Virus record (IMG/VR): IMGVR_UViG_3300031251_000973
Span: 1-39,839 of that record
Source: a virus
DNA: 39,839 nucleotides
Reading direction: 5' to 3' (one strand)
Part shown: positions 21,069 to 28,138 of the stretch, in pieces
How positions within the stretch are numbered: the stretch's first letter is position 1
Layout of the letters: each line of letters starts with the position of its first letter
Notes under the pieces: generated by a model
Told to the model about the DNA's origin: nothing
Databases searched by the model: none
What the model saw: the letters and a program-made list of their open reading frames with translations, nothing else
Program-made: the position numbers and the translations under genes

Positions 21069-22124
21069 GTGCCGCCATTGTCCCCCATCACCATCCTGTC
21101 CGTCGCCTCGGCCCTGCCATTGGCCGAAGGCGGCGCCGTGCCGGAATGGCTGATGCTGATGCCAGCGGGCACCTCGCGCGGCGTCGATGGGCGCGGCCCC
21201 TATGTGCTGTCCGATCCGGCGCGGGTGGCGGCGCAGTCGATGGAAGGCGGCAGGCCGCTGGCGTTCGACTACAACCACCAGACCGTGTTCGCGGCGGTCA
21301 ATGGCTCTCCCAGCCCGGCGGCGGGCTGGATCGACAAGCTTGAAGCCCGCGACGGCGCCCTCTGGGGCCGTGTCGATTGGACCCAGGCTGGCCGCGCCGC
21401 CGTCGCATCCCGCGAATACCGCTTCATTTCCCCGGCATTCCACCACGACCCGAAAACCGGCGAAGTGCGGACACTGGCCAGCGTCGGCCTGGTCAATATG
21501 CCGAACTTCGCCGAATTGCCGGCCATCAATTCTCAACTCTTCAATCCCGGAGATCCCATGGACAAGGAAGCGCTTGCCAAGCTGGCGGCGGCCCTAGGCC
21601 TGCCCGCCGATACGGCGCTGGACAAGATCGAGGCCCAGTGCCGCGATCTGACCGCCGCCGCGCAGAAGACGCCGGTCACCACCGGGCGCGCAGGCGCCCA
21701 ATCATCTGATGGTGGCGTAGCCACCGGCGCCCCCGATCCCAGCCTCTACGTGCCGATGGCGGCCTTCGCCGATTTGCAGACCCAGGTGGCCACTCTGGTC
21801 CAGACCAATGCCGCGACCCGTGCCCAGGCGGCGGTGGATGATGCGATGAGGGCCGGCAAAGTAACACCGGCCTTGAAGGACTGGGCTTTCACCTATGCCT
21901 CGCAAGACCCGAAAGGGTTCCAGACCTGGCTCGGCGCATCGCCGGTCATCGTGGCGCCCGGCGCATTGCTGCCCGGCACTCCGCCGCCCGGCGCCGACGC
22001 CCATGCGGCGCGGCAGGATGATAAGACCGTGCTGGCGGTCTGCGCCAATCTCGGCATCACCATGGAGCAATACCGCGCAACTCAGGGCGTCACCACCGCC
22101 CAGGACGCGGGAGCCAAGGCATGA
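21069..22124 (+). CDS. Prohead protease with scaffold region (Mu gpI-like)
   Basis: A 351-residue protein of the Mu I family. Residues 1-160 are the protease domain: GVDGRGPYVLSDPARVAAQS, PLAFDYNHQT (His70), REYRFISPAF (Ser121) and LVNMPNF. The C-terminal 190 residues are helical and resemble a scaffold (DLQTQVATLVQTNAATRAQA). It processes the prohead and itself during assembly. It starts with GTG after GAGGATAAGCCT. A palindromic element sits in frame at the linker between the two parts (21684-21731). An internal start at 21558 probably yields the scaffold alone. Confidence 0.85.
   Translation: MPPLSPITILSVASALPLAEGGAVPEWLMLMPAGTSRGVDGRGPYVLSDPARVAAQSMEGGRPLAFDYNHQTVFAAVNGSPSPAAGWIDKLEARDGALWGRVDWTQAGRAAVASREYRFISPAFHHDPKTGEVRTLASVGLVNMPNFAELPAINSQLFNPGDPMDKEALAKLAAALGLPADTALDKIEAQCRDLTAAAQKTPVTTGRAGAQSSDGGVATGAPDPSLYVPMAAFADLQTQVATLVQTNAATRAQAAVDDAMRAGKVTPALKDWAFTYASQDPKGFQTWLGASPVIVAPGALLPGTPPPGADAHAARQDDKTVLAVCANLGITMEQYRATQGVTTAQDAGAKA
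21558..22124 (+). CDS. Nested scaffold protein (Mu gpZ-like internal start)
   Basis: Within the protease gene the ATG at 21558 (codon 164) is preceded by CCCGGAGATCCC, a good ribosome-binding site. It begins MDKEALAKLAAALGLPAD. It would produce a 188-residue protein equal to the helical C-terminal part. In Mu the scaffold gpZ is made in this way from within gene I. The scaffold guides assembly of gpT shells and is then removed. Internal initiation is inferred from sequence and from the Mu precedent. Confidence 0.65.
   Translation: MDKEALAKLAAALGLPADTALDKIEAQCRDLTAAAQKTPVTTGRAGAQSSDGGVATGAPDPSLYVPMAAFADLQTQVATLVQTNAATRAQAAVDDAMRAGKVTPALKDWAFTYASQDPKGFQTWLGASPVIVAPGALLPGTPPPGADAHAARQDDKTVLAVCANLGITMEQYRATQGVTTAQDAGAKA
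21684..21731 (+). repeat. In-frame two-hairpin palindromic element in protease linker
   Basis: Hairpin 1 is GGGCGC-GCAG-GCGCCC (21684-21699) and hairpin 2 is GGTGGC-GTA-GCCACC (21711-21725). Aligned with the copy at 20568, 28 of 35 bases agree. One difference is a compensatory pair change (C-G to T-A) in the second stem. Same reading frame in both genes (GAxSS then GG). Confidence 0.75.
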
Positions 22125-22543
22125 CCGCGCTCGTCGCCGATTTCGACTGCCCGACGCAAGAGGGTAAGTTCCGATCCGAGCCCGTAGCCGCCGGTGTCCT
22201 GATCTATGCCGGTGCCCTGGCGGTGCTGGACGAGGCCGACGGCTATGTCCATCCGGGCAGCACCAAGACCGGCTTGATCGCGCTCGGCCGCGCCGAGCAT
22301 CAGGCCAATAACAGCGCCGGTGCCGCCGGTGCCATTACCCTGCGCATCCGGCGCGGCGTGTTCCTGTGGAACAACAGCCCAGCCGGCGCCGACCTTATCG
22401 CCACGGTCAATATCGGGCAGCAGGCCTTCATCGTTGACGACAACACGGTAGCCCTCACTTCGGCCACCGGCACCCGGTCGGCCGCTGGCCGGATCTACGA
22501 CATCGACAGCCAGACGGGAAACGTCTGGGTCGAAGTGATCTAA
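22121..22543 (+). CDS. Head decoration-like protein
   Basis: A 140-residue, beta-rich protein lying between the protease-scaffold and major head genes, where Mu-like phages often carry a capsid decoration or cement protein. Visible: FRSEPVAAGVLIYAGALAVL, then LRIRRGVFLWNNSPAGADLI and the C-terminal RIYDIDSQTGNVWVEVI. The fold pattern resembles the DUF2190/cement type, but the family match is not certain. Its start overlaps the protease stop (ATGA). Confidence 0.6.
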   Translation: MTALVADFDCPTQEGKFRSEPVAAGVLIYAGALAVLDEADGYVHPGSTKTGLIALGRAEHQANNSAGAAGAITLRIRRGVFLWNNSPAGADLIATVNIGQQAFIVDDNTVALTSATGTRSAAGRIYDIDSQTGNVWVEVI

Positions 22544-22553
22544 GGAGCAGTCC

Positions 22554-23465
22554 ATGGAACTCAACACCGCCAATCTCGGCATTCTGTTCACCGGCGTTCA
22601 AAGCGTCTTTCAGAATGCCTTCAACGACTATGCTCCGCAGATCCTCTATTCGCGGATCGCCACCGATACCAATTCCTCGACGAAGCAGGAATTCTACCCC
22701 TGGCTTGGCACCTCCACCGGCTTCCGGGAGTGGCTGGGCGACCGGGTGGCGCAGAATTTGGCGGTGCATAATTACACCATCGCCAACCGGACCTTCGAAA
22801 ACACCGTGTCCCTGGACCGCGACGCGGTCGAGGACGACAGCTACGGCGTCTATAACCCGTTGTTCGCGCAGCTTGGCAAGGACGCGGCGGAATATCCCGA
22901 TGTGCTGTCCTTCGGGCTGCTGGGCAATGGCGGCACGGCGCTCTGCTATGACGGCCAGCCCTTCTTCTCGGCCAACCACCCCGGTTTCGACGCCAACAAG
23001 AAGAAGACCACCTACAGCAACGATATGGGCGGCGCCGGGCCGGTCTGGTATCTGGCCTGCACCAAGCAGGTGCTGAAGCCGCTGATCTATCAGAAGCGGC
23101 GCCCCTTCCAATTCACCAGCCTGGTCAATCTCACCGATCCGAACGTCTTCCAGCGCAAGGAATATCTGTTCGGTGTCGATGGCCGCAGCAATGTCGGCTT
23201 CGGCCTGTGGCAGACCATCGTGCGGTCGAAGCAGCCGCTGACCCCCGACAACTACGCGGCGGCCCGCGCCCAGATGCTGGGGTTCTTCCGCGACAACGGC
23301 CAGCCCTGGAACCTCGTCCCCGACACCTTGCTGGTCGGACCCAGCAACGAGGGGGCCGCCAACACCATCCTCAAGGCGGATTTCATCGGCACCGCCGGCA
23401 GCGGTTCGACCAGCAACGTCTGGAAGGGCACCGCCGATCCGATCATGTCGCCGCGCGTCGCCTAA
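22554..23465 (+). CDS. Major head protein (Mu gpT-like)
   Basis: A 303-residue major capsid protein of the Mu gpT family (HK97-type fold). Conserved parts: MELNTANLGILFTGVQSVFQ at the start, EFYPWLGTSTGFREWLGDR, NRTFENTVSLDRDAVEDDS, LCYDGQPFFSANHPG and TLLVGPSNEGAA. It forms the icosahedral shell with the scaffold and protease encoded upstream. AAGGAGCAGTCC precedes the ATG. Normal length for the family. Confidence 0.95.
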   Translation: MELNTANLGILFTGVQSVFQNAFNDYAPQILYSRIATDTNSSTKQEFYPWLGTSTGFREWLGDRVAQNLAVHNYTIANRTFENTVSLDRDAVEDDSYGVYNPLFAQLGKDAAEYPDVLSFGLLGNGGTALCYDGQPFFSANHPGFDANKKKTTYSNDMGGAGPVWYLACTKQVLKPLIYQKRRPFQFTSLVNLTDPNVFQRKEYLFGVDGRSNVGFGLWQTIVRSKQPLTPDNYAAARAQMLGFFRDNGQPWNLVPDTLLVGPSNEGAANTILKADFIGTAGSGSTSNVWKGTADPIMSPRVA

Positions 23466-23482
23466 ACCGGAGCCAAGCCACC

Positions 23483-23917
23483 ATGCCCGACAGCTATGCC
23501 TATTGCACCGCCGCCGATCTGACCGCCCGCTACAGCGCCGCCGCGCTGTTGCAAGTCTCCGACCGCGACGGCGACGGCGTGGCCGATCCGGGCGTGGTGG
23601 ATGCCGCCTGCGCCGATGCCACCGAACTCATGGATGGTTATCTGGGCGAGCGCTACACCCTGCCGCTGACGCCGGTCACCGGCATCGTCATGGGCTGGGC
23701 CTGCGCCATCGCCTGGTTCCGGCTGTTCCTATCGCCGCCCGATAACGTCCGCGCGGCTTACCAGGATGCCCTCGACCATCTGGAGCGGGCGCGCACCGGC
23801 AAAATGATCCTCCAGGCCAATGGCGTGCCCGATGCCGCCACGCCGGTCAACGGCGCGGTGGTGGCCGTGGCCGGCGCGCCGCGTGAATTCGATCACCGTT
23901 CGTTGCGGGGGTATTGA
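23483..23917 (+). CDS. Head-tail connector protein (Mu gp36-like, DUF1320)
   Basis: A 144-residue protein matching DUF1320: YCTAADLTARYSAAALLQVS near the start, an Asp-rich turn DRDGDGVADPG, then DATELMDGYLGERYTLPLTP and AYQDALDHLERARTGKM. DUF1320/gp36 proteins are helical connector components at the portal-tail junction. The stop overlaps the following start. Confidence 0.85.
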   Translation: MPDSYAYCTAADLTARYSAAALLQVSDRDGDGVADPGVVDAACADATELMDGYLGERYTLPLTPVTGIVMGWACAIAWFRLFLSPPDNVRAAYQDALDHLERARTGKMILQANGVPDAATPVNGAVVAVAGAPREFDHRSLRGY

Positions 23918-24519
23918 TGGACCCGGCCCTCCTTACCGTCGATATCGAGGATCAGGCGACCAAGGCCTTTGCCGAGATCGCCCTGCGTCTGGGCAAGTCA
24001 AGGGGCCTGATGGACGCCATCGGCCAGCAGCTGGTGAGCAGCACGCTGCGCCGTTTCCAGACTCAGACCGGGCCGGACGGCAAGCCCTGGTCGCCCTTGT
24101 CCAATGCGACGCTGAAGAAACGCGGCGCCAATGCCAAGGCGCTGCAAGCCTCGGGGCGGCTGCGCCAGTCGATCACCTTCCGCTCGACCGCGAAGACGGT
24201 CGAGGTGGGCAGCAACGTGATCTATGCCGGGCTGATGCAGCATGGCGGGACGATCGATCATTACGCCATGGGCAGGGTGCTGCGCCTGCGCCAGGTCGAT
24301 CTCAAGAAGAAGGACGGGACCACGGTCAAGAAGGAGGACGGGACCACGGTCAAGGTCTGGCGCTTCGCCAAGGACAAGCACAAACGCGTCGAGGAACATC
24401 GCGTCGAAATCGGCGCCCACAGCGTCACCGTGCCGGGCCGGCCCTATATCGGCCTATCCGCCGGCGACCGGAAGGCCATCGCCCGCATCGCCCATGATTA
24501 CCTGATGGGGGCCTCATGA
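23917..24519 (+). CDS. Virion morphogenesis / tail completion protein (Mu gpG-like)
   Basis: A 200-residue protein of the phage virion morphogenesis family (Mu G, related to P2 S tail completion). Seen: RRFQTQTGPDGKPWSPLSNA, KALQASGRLRQSITFRSTAK, NVIYAGLMQHGGTI and PGRPYIGLSAGDR. It joins tails to heads. A 24-base internal duplication (24312-24354) adds a repeated DGTTVKK segment in a surface loop. The ATG at 23917 overlaps the previous stop as TGATG; a TTG codon just before it is less likely. Confidence 0.9.
   Translation: MDPALLTVDIEDQATKAFAEIALRLGKSRGLMDAIGQQLVSSTLRRFQTQTGPDGKPWSPLSNATLKKRGANAKALQASGRLRQSITFRSTAKTVEVGSNVIYAGLMQHGGTIDHYAMGRVLRLRQVDLKKKDGTTVKKEDGTTVKVWRFAKDKHKRVEEHRVEIGAHSVTVPGRPYIGLSAGDRKAIARIAHDYLMGAS
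24312..24354 (+). repeat. 24-base tandem duplication in the gpG-like gene
   Basis: GGACGGGACCACGGTCAAG occurs at 24312-24330 and again at 24336-24354, period 24 bases, so the reading frame is kept and the peptide reads KDGTTVK then KEDGTTVK. Probably a recent slip duplication in a loop. Confidence 0.8.
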
Positions 24520-25160
24520 GCGGCATCATCCGGTCGATCGAAGACGCCATCATCGCCCGCTTGTCCCTGGCCAACACGGTCCCCAATATCGGCGCGCTGA
24601 TCAAGACCATCGACCGCTATTCGGGCGAGTTCGCCGACGAGAATTTGGACCGCCTGGTGGCAATGGCGCCCTTCGCGCTGGTGAGCCATACGCGGTCGGC
24701 GGCGCTCCTGACTTCCGGGGCCGGCACCAATTGGGAGGGTGAGTTCACGATCGTCTTAGGATCGGCCTCGATGCGCACGCAGACGCTGACCTCGCGGATC
24801 GGCGGGCCGACGGCGCAGGAACTGGGCTCGCGCCAGATCGCCGAGCTGGTCCGCGATCTTCTGACCGGCCAGACCCTGGGACTGCCGATCCGGAGCCTGA
24901 CGCCGGTCGCCATCGACGAGGTCTATTCCGGTCCCGCCGGCGGCGAAGGGGGCCAGCATCGCCTCTCGGTCACCGGCATCCAGTTCACCTGTCAGTACCT
25001 GACCCATCGCTCCACCGTCGCCGATGGCGGCGATCCGGCGGCGCTGGTGGCGATCCATGCCGACTGGCTGCTCGACGGCCACGGCGCCACCAGCGCAACC
25101 CAATTGCCGCTCTCCCCGCCGGGAGATTTGGAAGCCATCACCACATTCGGAGGCCCTTAA
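24516..25160 (+). CDS. Mu gp37-like protein (DUF1834)
   Basis: A 214-residue protein of the DUF1834 family. The pattern IIRSIEDAIIARLSLA, then LVAMAPFALVSHTRSA and SRQIAELVRDLLTGQTLG, is typical. It is a conserved morphogenesis protein between gpG and the sheath, probably part of the tail terminator or neck. The start overlaps the gpG stop (ATGA). The C-terminal 40 residues extend beyond the family core. Confidence 0.85.
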   Translation: MSGIIRSIEDAIIARLSLANTVPNIGALIKTIDRYSGEFADENLDRLVAMAPFALVSHTRSAALLTSGAGTNWEGEFTIVLGSASMRTQTLTSRIGGPTAQELGSRQIAELVRDLLTGQTLGLPIRSLTPVAIDEVYSGPAGGEGGQHRLSVTGIQFTCQYLTHRSTVADGGDPAALVAIHADWLLDGHGATSATQLPLSPPGDLEAITTFGGP

Positions 25161-25161
25161 A

Positions 25162-25461
25162 GTGGATTTACAGCCCGTTAAAACCGCGCCCGGACGCCGT
25201 CTGCGTCATCCGGACAATCACAAGGTGCTGGCCTGCGCCGACGACGCGGAGGCCGCACCGCATCTCGTAGACCTTCACGATCCGCATTGGTTCCGGGCGC
25301 TGGCCTGCGGCGACATCGTCGTGGTCGTGGCCGAGACGCCGGCGGACACGGCGACGGCTGAACCGGCCATTGCCGCCTCCGCCACTGCGATCCCGATCCC
25401 TTCGGCCAAGCCGCCGGCGGACGCCGCCGGGACGCCTTCCCCCGCGACGATTAAGGAGTAA
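25162..25461 (+). CDS. DUF2635 protein
   Basis: A 99-residue protein. The first 55 residues match DUF2635 (VKTAPGRRLRHPDNHKVLAC, then PHWFRALACGDIVVV), a small family placed just before the tail sheath gene in Mu-like phages. The remaining 40 residues are a low-complexity Ala/Pro/Thr tail. The GTG start is set by CGGAGG nine bases upstream. Role unknown. Confidence 0.8.
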   Translation: MDLQPVKTAPGRRLRHPDNHKVLACADDAEAAPHLVDLHDPHWFRALACGDIVVVVAETPADTATAEPAIAASATAIPIPSAKPPADAAGTPSPATIKE

Positions 25462-25463
25462 TC

Positions 25464-26963
25464 ATGGCCCCTCCGCCCACGACCATCGGTTTCACCCAGA
25501 TCCCCGGCGGCCTCCAGGTTCCCGGCGCCTTCCTGGAATTCTCCGGCGCCAACGCCAATAACGGCGCCGCTGCTCTTTCCTATATCTATCTGATCATGGG
25601 GCAGATGCTGCCGACCGGCACCGCCCCGCCGCTGGTGCCGGTGATGATCTCCAACGGGCGGACCCAGGCGAACCAGTTGTTCGGCCAGGGCAGCATGTTG
25701 GCGAACATGGTGGCGGCGGCGGTCAATGCCAACGCCCTGACCCAGATCTGGGCGATGCCTGTTCTGGACAACGCGGCGGGCGTGGCGGCCACGGGCAATA
25801 TTCTGTTCTCCGGCACGGCCACCCAGGCCGGCATGCTCACCGCCTATATCGGCTATAGCGGCCTCTACGCCCCGGCACAGATCGCCGTGACGGTGGGGAT
25901 GACGGCCATTCAGGCCGCCGCCGCCCTGGTCGCCGCCATCAACGCGGTGCTCGATCTGCCGGTCACCGCCGCCGTGGACGGGACCACCGCCGCCAAGGTG
26001 GATATCACCGCCCGCCACAAGGGCGTGGACGCCGGCAACATCGACCTACGCGTGCAATATTATTCCAGCGACATCATCCCGGCGGGGCTCACGGCGGTCA
26101 TCACCGCCATGACGGGCGGTGCCGGCAATCCGCTGCAAACCGCCATCATCGCCGCTTTGGGCGACACCCAGTATCACGTCATCGCCTGCCCGTGGAACGA
26201 CACCGCCTCCTATACGGCCTGGTACACGGAAATGAGCCGGCGCTGGAATGCCCTGGTGGCCAAGGAGGCGACGATCGTGACGGCGGTCCATGGGACGCCC
26301 GGCACCATCAACGCCGCCCTGGCGCTGATGAACAGCCAGTTCCACGACTGCTATGGCAGCCAGAACGCCCCGACGCCAAGCTACATCGAATGCGCGGTGA
26401 TCGGCGCGGTCTATGCCTTCAACCTCGCCAACCGGCCCAACGCGCCGCAACGGGGCACCTTGCTGCCCGGCGTGATGGCGCCGGCCATCGCCGATCAGTT
26501 CACTTTCGGGATCCGCAACACCCAGTATCTCGACGGCGGCTCCTGCTGGATTTCAAGGCCGGACGGTACGGTCATGATCGAGAAGGCGGTAACCACCTAC
26601 AAGACCAATGCCTCGGGGTCCGCCGACACCAGCTATCAAGGCCGCTGGACCATGGCGACGCTGATGTACCTCCGAGCCTCATGGGTCAATTGGATGTCGG
26701 CCAAATTCCCGAATGTGACACTGGCCAATAACGGCACGCCGGTCATCACCGGCGAAGTAACGCCGGCCATCCTCGGTAACGAGACCATCGCCTGGTATCA
26801 GTCCATGGCCAATTTGGGCCTCGTTCAGAATGTCCCAGGCTTCAAGGGCGATCTGGTGTCGATCCGCGACATCCAGAACCATGCGCGCAACGATCAGTTG
26901 CTGGCGCCTTATCTGGTGGGGCCGCTCGACATCATCGCCGGCCAGATGGCCTTCCAACAATAA
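25464..26963 (+). CDS. Contractile tail sheath protein (Mu gpL-like)
   Basis: A 499-residue sheath protein of the Mu L family. Seen: FTQIPGGLQVPGAFLEFSGA at the start, a central beta domain, HVIACPWNDTASYTAWYTEM, and the conserved C-terminal core LMYLRASWVNWMSAKFP with QNHARNDQLLAPYLVGPLD. The sheath contracts to drive the tube through the envelope. A strong AAGGAG precedes the ATG. Length is typical. Confidence 0.95.
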   Translation: MAPPPTTIGFTQIPGGLQVPGAFLEFSGANANNGAAALSYIYLIMGQMLPTGTAPPLVPVMISNGRTQANQLFGQGSMLANMVAAAVNANALTQIWAMPVLDNAAGVAATGNILFSGTATQAGMLTAYIGYSGLYAPAQIAVTVGMTAIQAAAALVAAINAVLDLPVTAAVDGTTAAKVDITARHKGVDAGNIDLRVQYYSSDIIPAGLTAVITAMTGGAGNPLQTAIIAALGDTQYHVIACPWNDTASYTAWYTEMSRRWNALVAKEATIVTAVHGTPGTINAALALMNSQFHDCYGSQNAPTPSYIECAVIGAVYAFNLANRPNAPQRGTLLPGVMAPAIADQFTFGIRNTQYLDGGSCWISRPDGTVMIEKAVTTYKTNASGSADTSYQGRWTMATLMYLRASWVNWMSAKFPNVTLANNGTPVITGEVTPAILGNETIAWYQSMANLGLVQNVPGFKGDLVSIRDIQNHARNDQLLAPYLVGPLDIIAGQMAFQQ

Positions 26964-26990
26964 CGGGCGAGCAGTAACGGGAGACGATAA

Positions 26991-27353
26991 GTGCAACAAT
27001 TAACAGGCAAGGCCGACATCTACATCAACGGCACCTGGGCCGCCACCAGCCAGGAAGGCTCCTCGCTGGACAACCTCGCCGCGGTGGAAAACACCGTGGT
27101 CATGAACAGCCGGGGCCAATCGGGCGGCTATACCAGCAAGGCGGTTGCCGGCGTCATCAAGGCCAATTTCCTGCACGGGGGCGGGTTCAACATCAACGCC
27201 CTCATGGGCAGCGGGATGTCCCTGGTCTTCGCCTGCGATTCCGGCGCCACCTATCAGATCGCCGATGCCGTCTTCGTGAAGGCCGAAGCGCTGGATGCCA
27301 ACAAGGGCACCATCGCCATCAGCTATAGCGGCGACGTGGCGACGCTGTCATGA
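26991..27353 (+). CDS. Tail tube protein (Mu gpM-like)
   Basis: A 120-residue tube protein matching the Mu M family: LTGKADIYINGTWAATSQEG, then NLAAVENTVVMNSRGQSGGY and the ending AISYSGDVATLS. It polymerises as the inner tube. It starts with GTG after AACGGGAGACGATAA. The region before it (26963-26990) shares TAACGGGCGA with the leader of the tape-measure gene. The stop overlaps the chaperone start. Confidence 0.9.
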   Translation: MQQLTGKADIYINGTWAATSQEGSSLDNLAAVENTVVMNSRGQSGGYTSKAVAGVIKANFLHGGGFNINALMGSGMSLVFACDSGATYQIADAVFVKAEALDANKGTIAISYSGDVATLS

Positions 27354-27982
27354 GCCGCCTGACCGATCTCCATGCCGGCCGGCTTGATCAGGCCGATGAC
27401 GGGATGGTGACCTTCGCCCTGCGGTCACCCTTGACTACCAAGGACGGCGAGATCGCCTTCCTGACCCTGCGGCGCCCGAGCTTCGACGACGTACTGGTCC
27501 AGAGCCGCCAGCCCGGTGACGACATGGACAAGGTCGGCTGGCTGATCGCGCGGCTATCGGGGGTGGCCGCCGGCGATTTCGATGCCATCGATGCCGAGGA
27601 CGCCCTGGTGTTGTCCGAAGTGGTCGGCGGCTTCTTCGACCGGCTGCCGGGTGGCGGCGGGCGTTACGAAGGCGATCTGCCGGAGCGCCATGCCGACCGG
27701 ATCGTCAGGACCGGCGACGGCGCCACCCTGACCTTGCGCCAGCCCTTGACCACCAAGGACGGCGAGACGGCCTCGATCACGCTGCGCCGTCCGACTTTCC
27801 GGGAAATGAAGACCCACCGGGCGGCGGGGACCACCAATCTCGCGGCCTCGGCCAAGCTGATCGCCACCCTGTCCGGCATCGGCCCGCTGACGCTGGGCCA
27901 GATCGACGCGCTGGACGGTCTGATCCTGGGGGAGATCGTCTCCGGTTTTTTGGGGAATTCCCCGAGAACTGGCGATCGATAG
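27350..27982 (+). CDS. Tail assembly chaperone, internally duplicated (Mu gp41-like)
   Basis: A 210-residue 0-frame product. Two copies of one ~75-residue chaperone domain are visible. Copy 1 (residues about 20-97) has LRSPLTTKDGEIAFLTLRRP and LVLSEVVGGFF. Copy 2 (about 122-200) has LRQPLTTKDGETASITLRRP and LILGEIVSGFL. A single domain of about 100 residues is usual. The chaperone coats the tape-measure protein during tail assembly. The second copy ends on a -1 slip site (27946-27952), so a longer fusion product is also expected. Start by ATGA overlap. Confidence 0.85.
   Translation: MSRLTDLHAGRLDQADDGMVTFALRSPLTTKDGEIAFLTLRRPSFDDVLVQSRQPGDDMDKVGWLIARLSGVAAGDFDAIDAEDALVLSEVVGGFFDRLPGGGGRYEGDLPERHADRIVRTGDGATLTLRQPLTTKDGETASITLRRPTFREMKTHRAAGTTNLAASAKLIATLSGIGPLTLGQIDALDGLILGEIVSGFLGNSPRTGDR
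27946..27963 (+). promoter_or_regulatory. Programmed -1 frameshift site T-TTT-TTG
   Basis: In the chaperone frame the codons GGT-TTT-TTG give the slippery heptamer T TTT TTG at 27946-27952. The palindrome GGGGAATTCCCC (27952-27963) follows at once. The -1 frame stays open for another 51 codons to the stop at 28105-28107, just before the tape-measure gene. Confidence 0.85.
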
Positions 27983-28107
27983 CCGCCGATGTGGCGGCGA
28001 TCCTGCACACCGGGCTGGATGTATTGGAACGCATGACGCCGGGCGAGCTTTACGCCTGGCATGCCGAGGCGGTCAGGGTCTTCAAGCTTACCCACGGAGA
28101 CCGGTAA
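27952..28107 (+). CDS. Frameshift extension of tail chaperone (Mu gp42-like)
   Basis: Codons read after a -1 slip at 27946-27952. The extension encodes 51 residues beginning GEFPENWRSIAADVAAILHT and ending FKLTHGDR, with a central LDVLERMTPGELYAWHAEAV. This matches the layout of the second chaperone part (gp42/GpE' type) that interacts with the tape measure. It has no ribosome-binding site of its own and its first ATG is deep inside, so it is made only as a fusion of about 252 residues with the upstream domain pair. Frameshifting at this locus is a conserved feature of long-tailed phages. Confidence 0.85.
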   Translation, partial: GEFPENWRSIAADVAAILHTGLDVLERMTPGELYAWHAEAVRVFKLTHGDR

Positions 28108-28138
28108 CGGGCGACCAATCAATAATGGGGGATAAATA

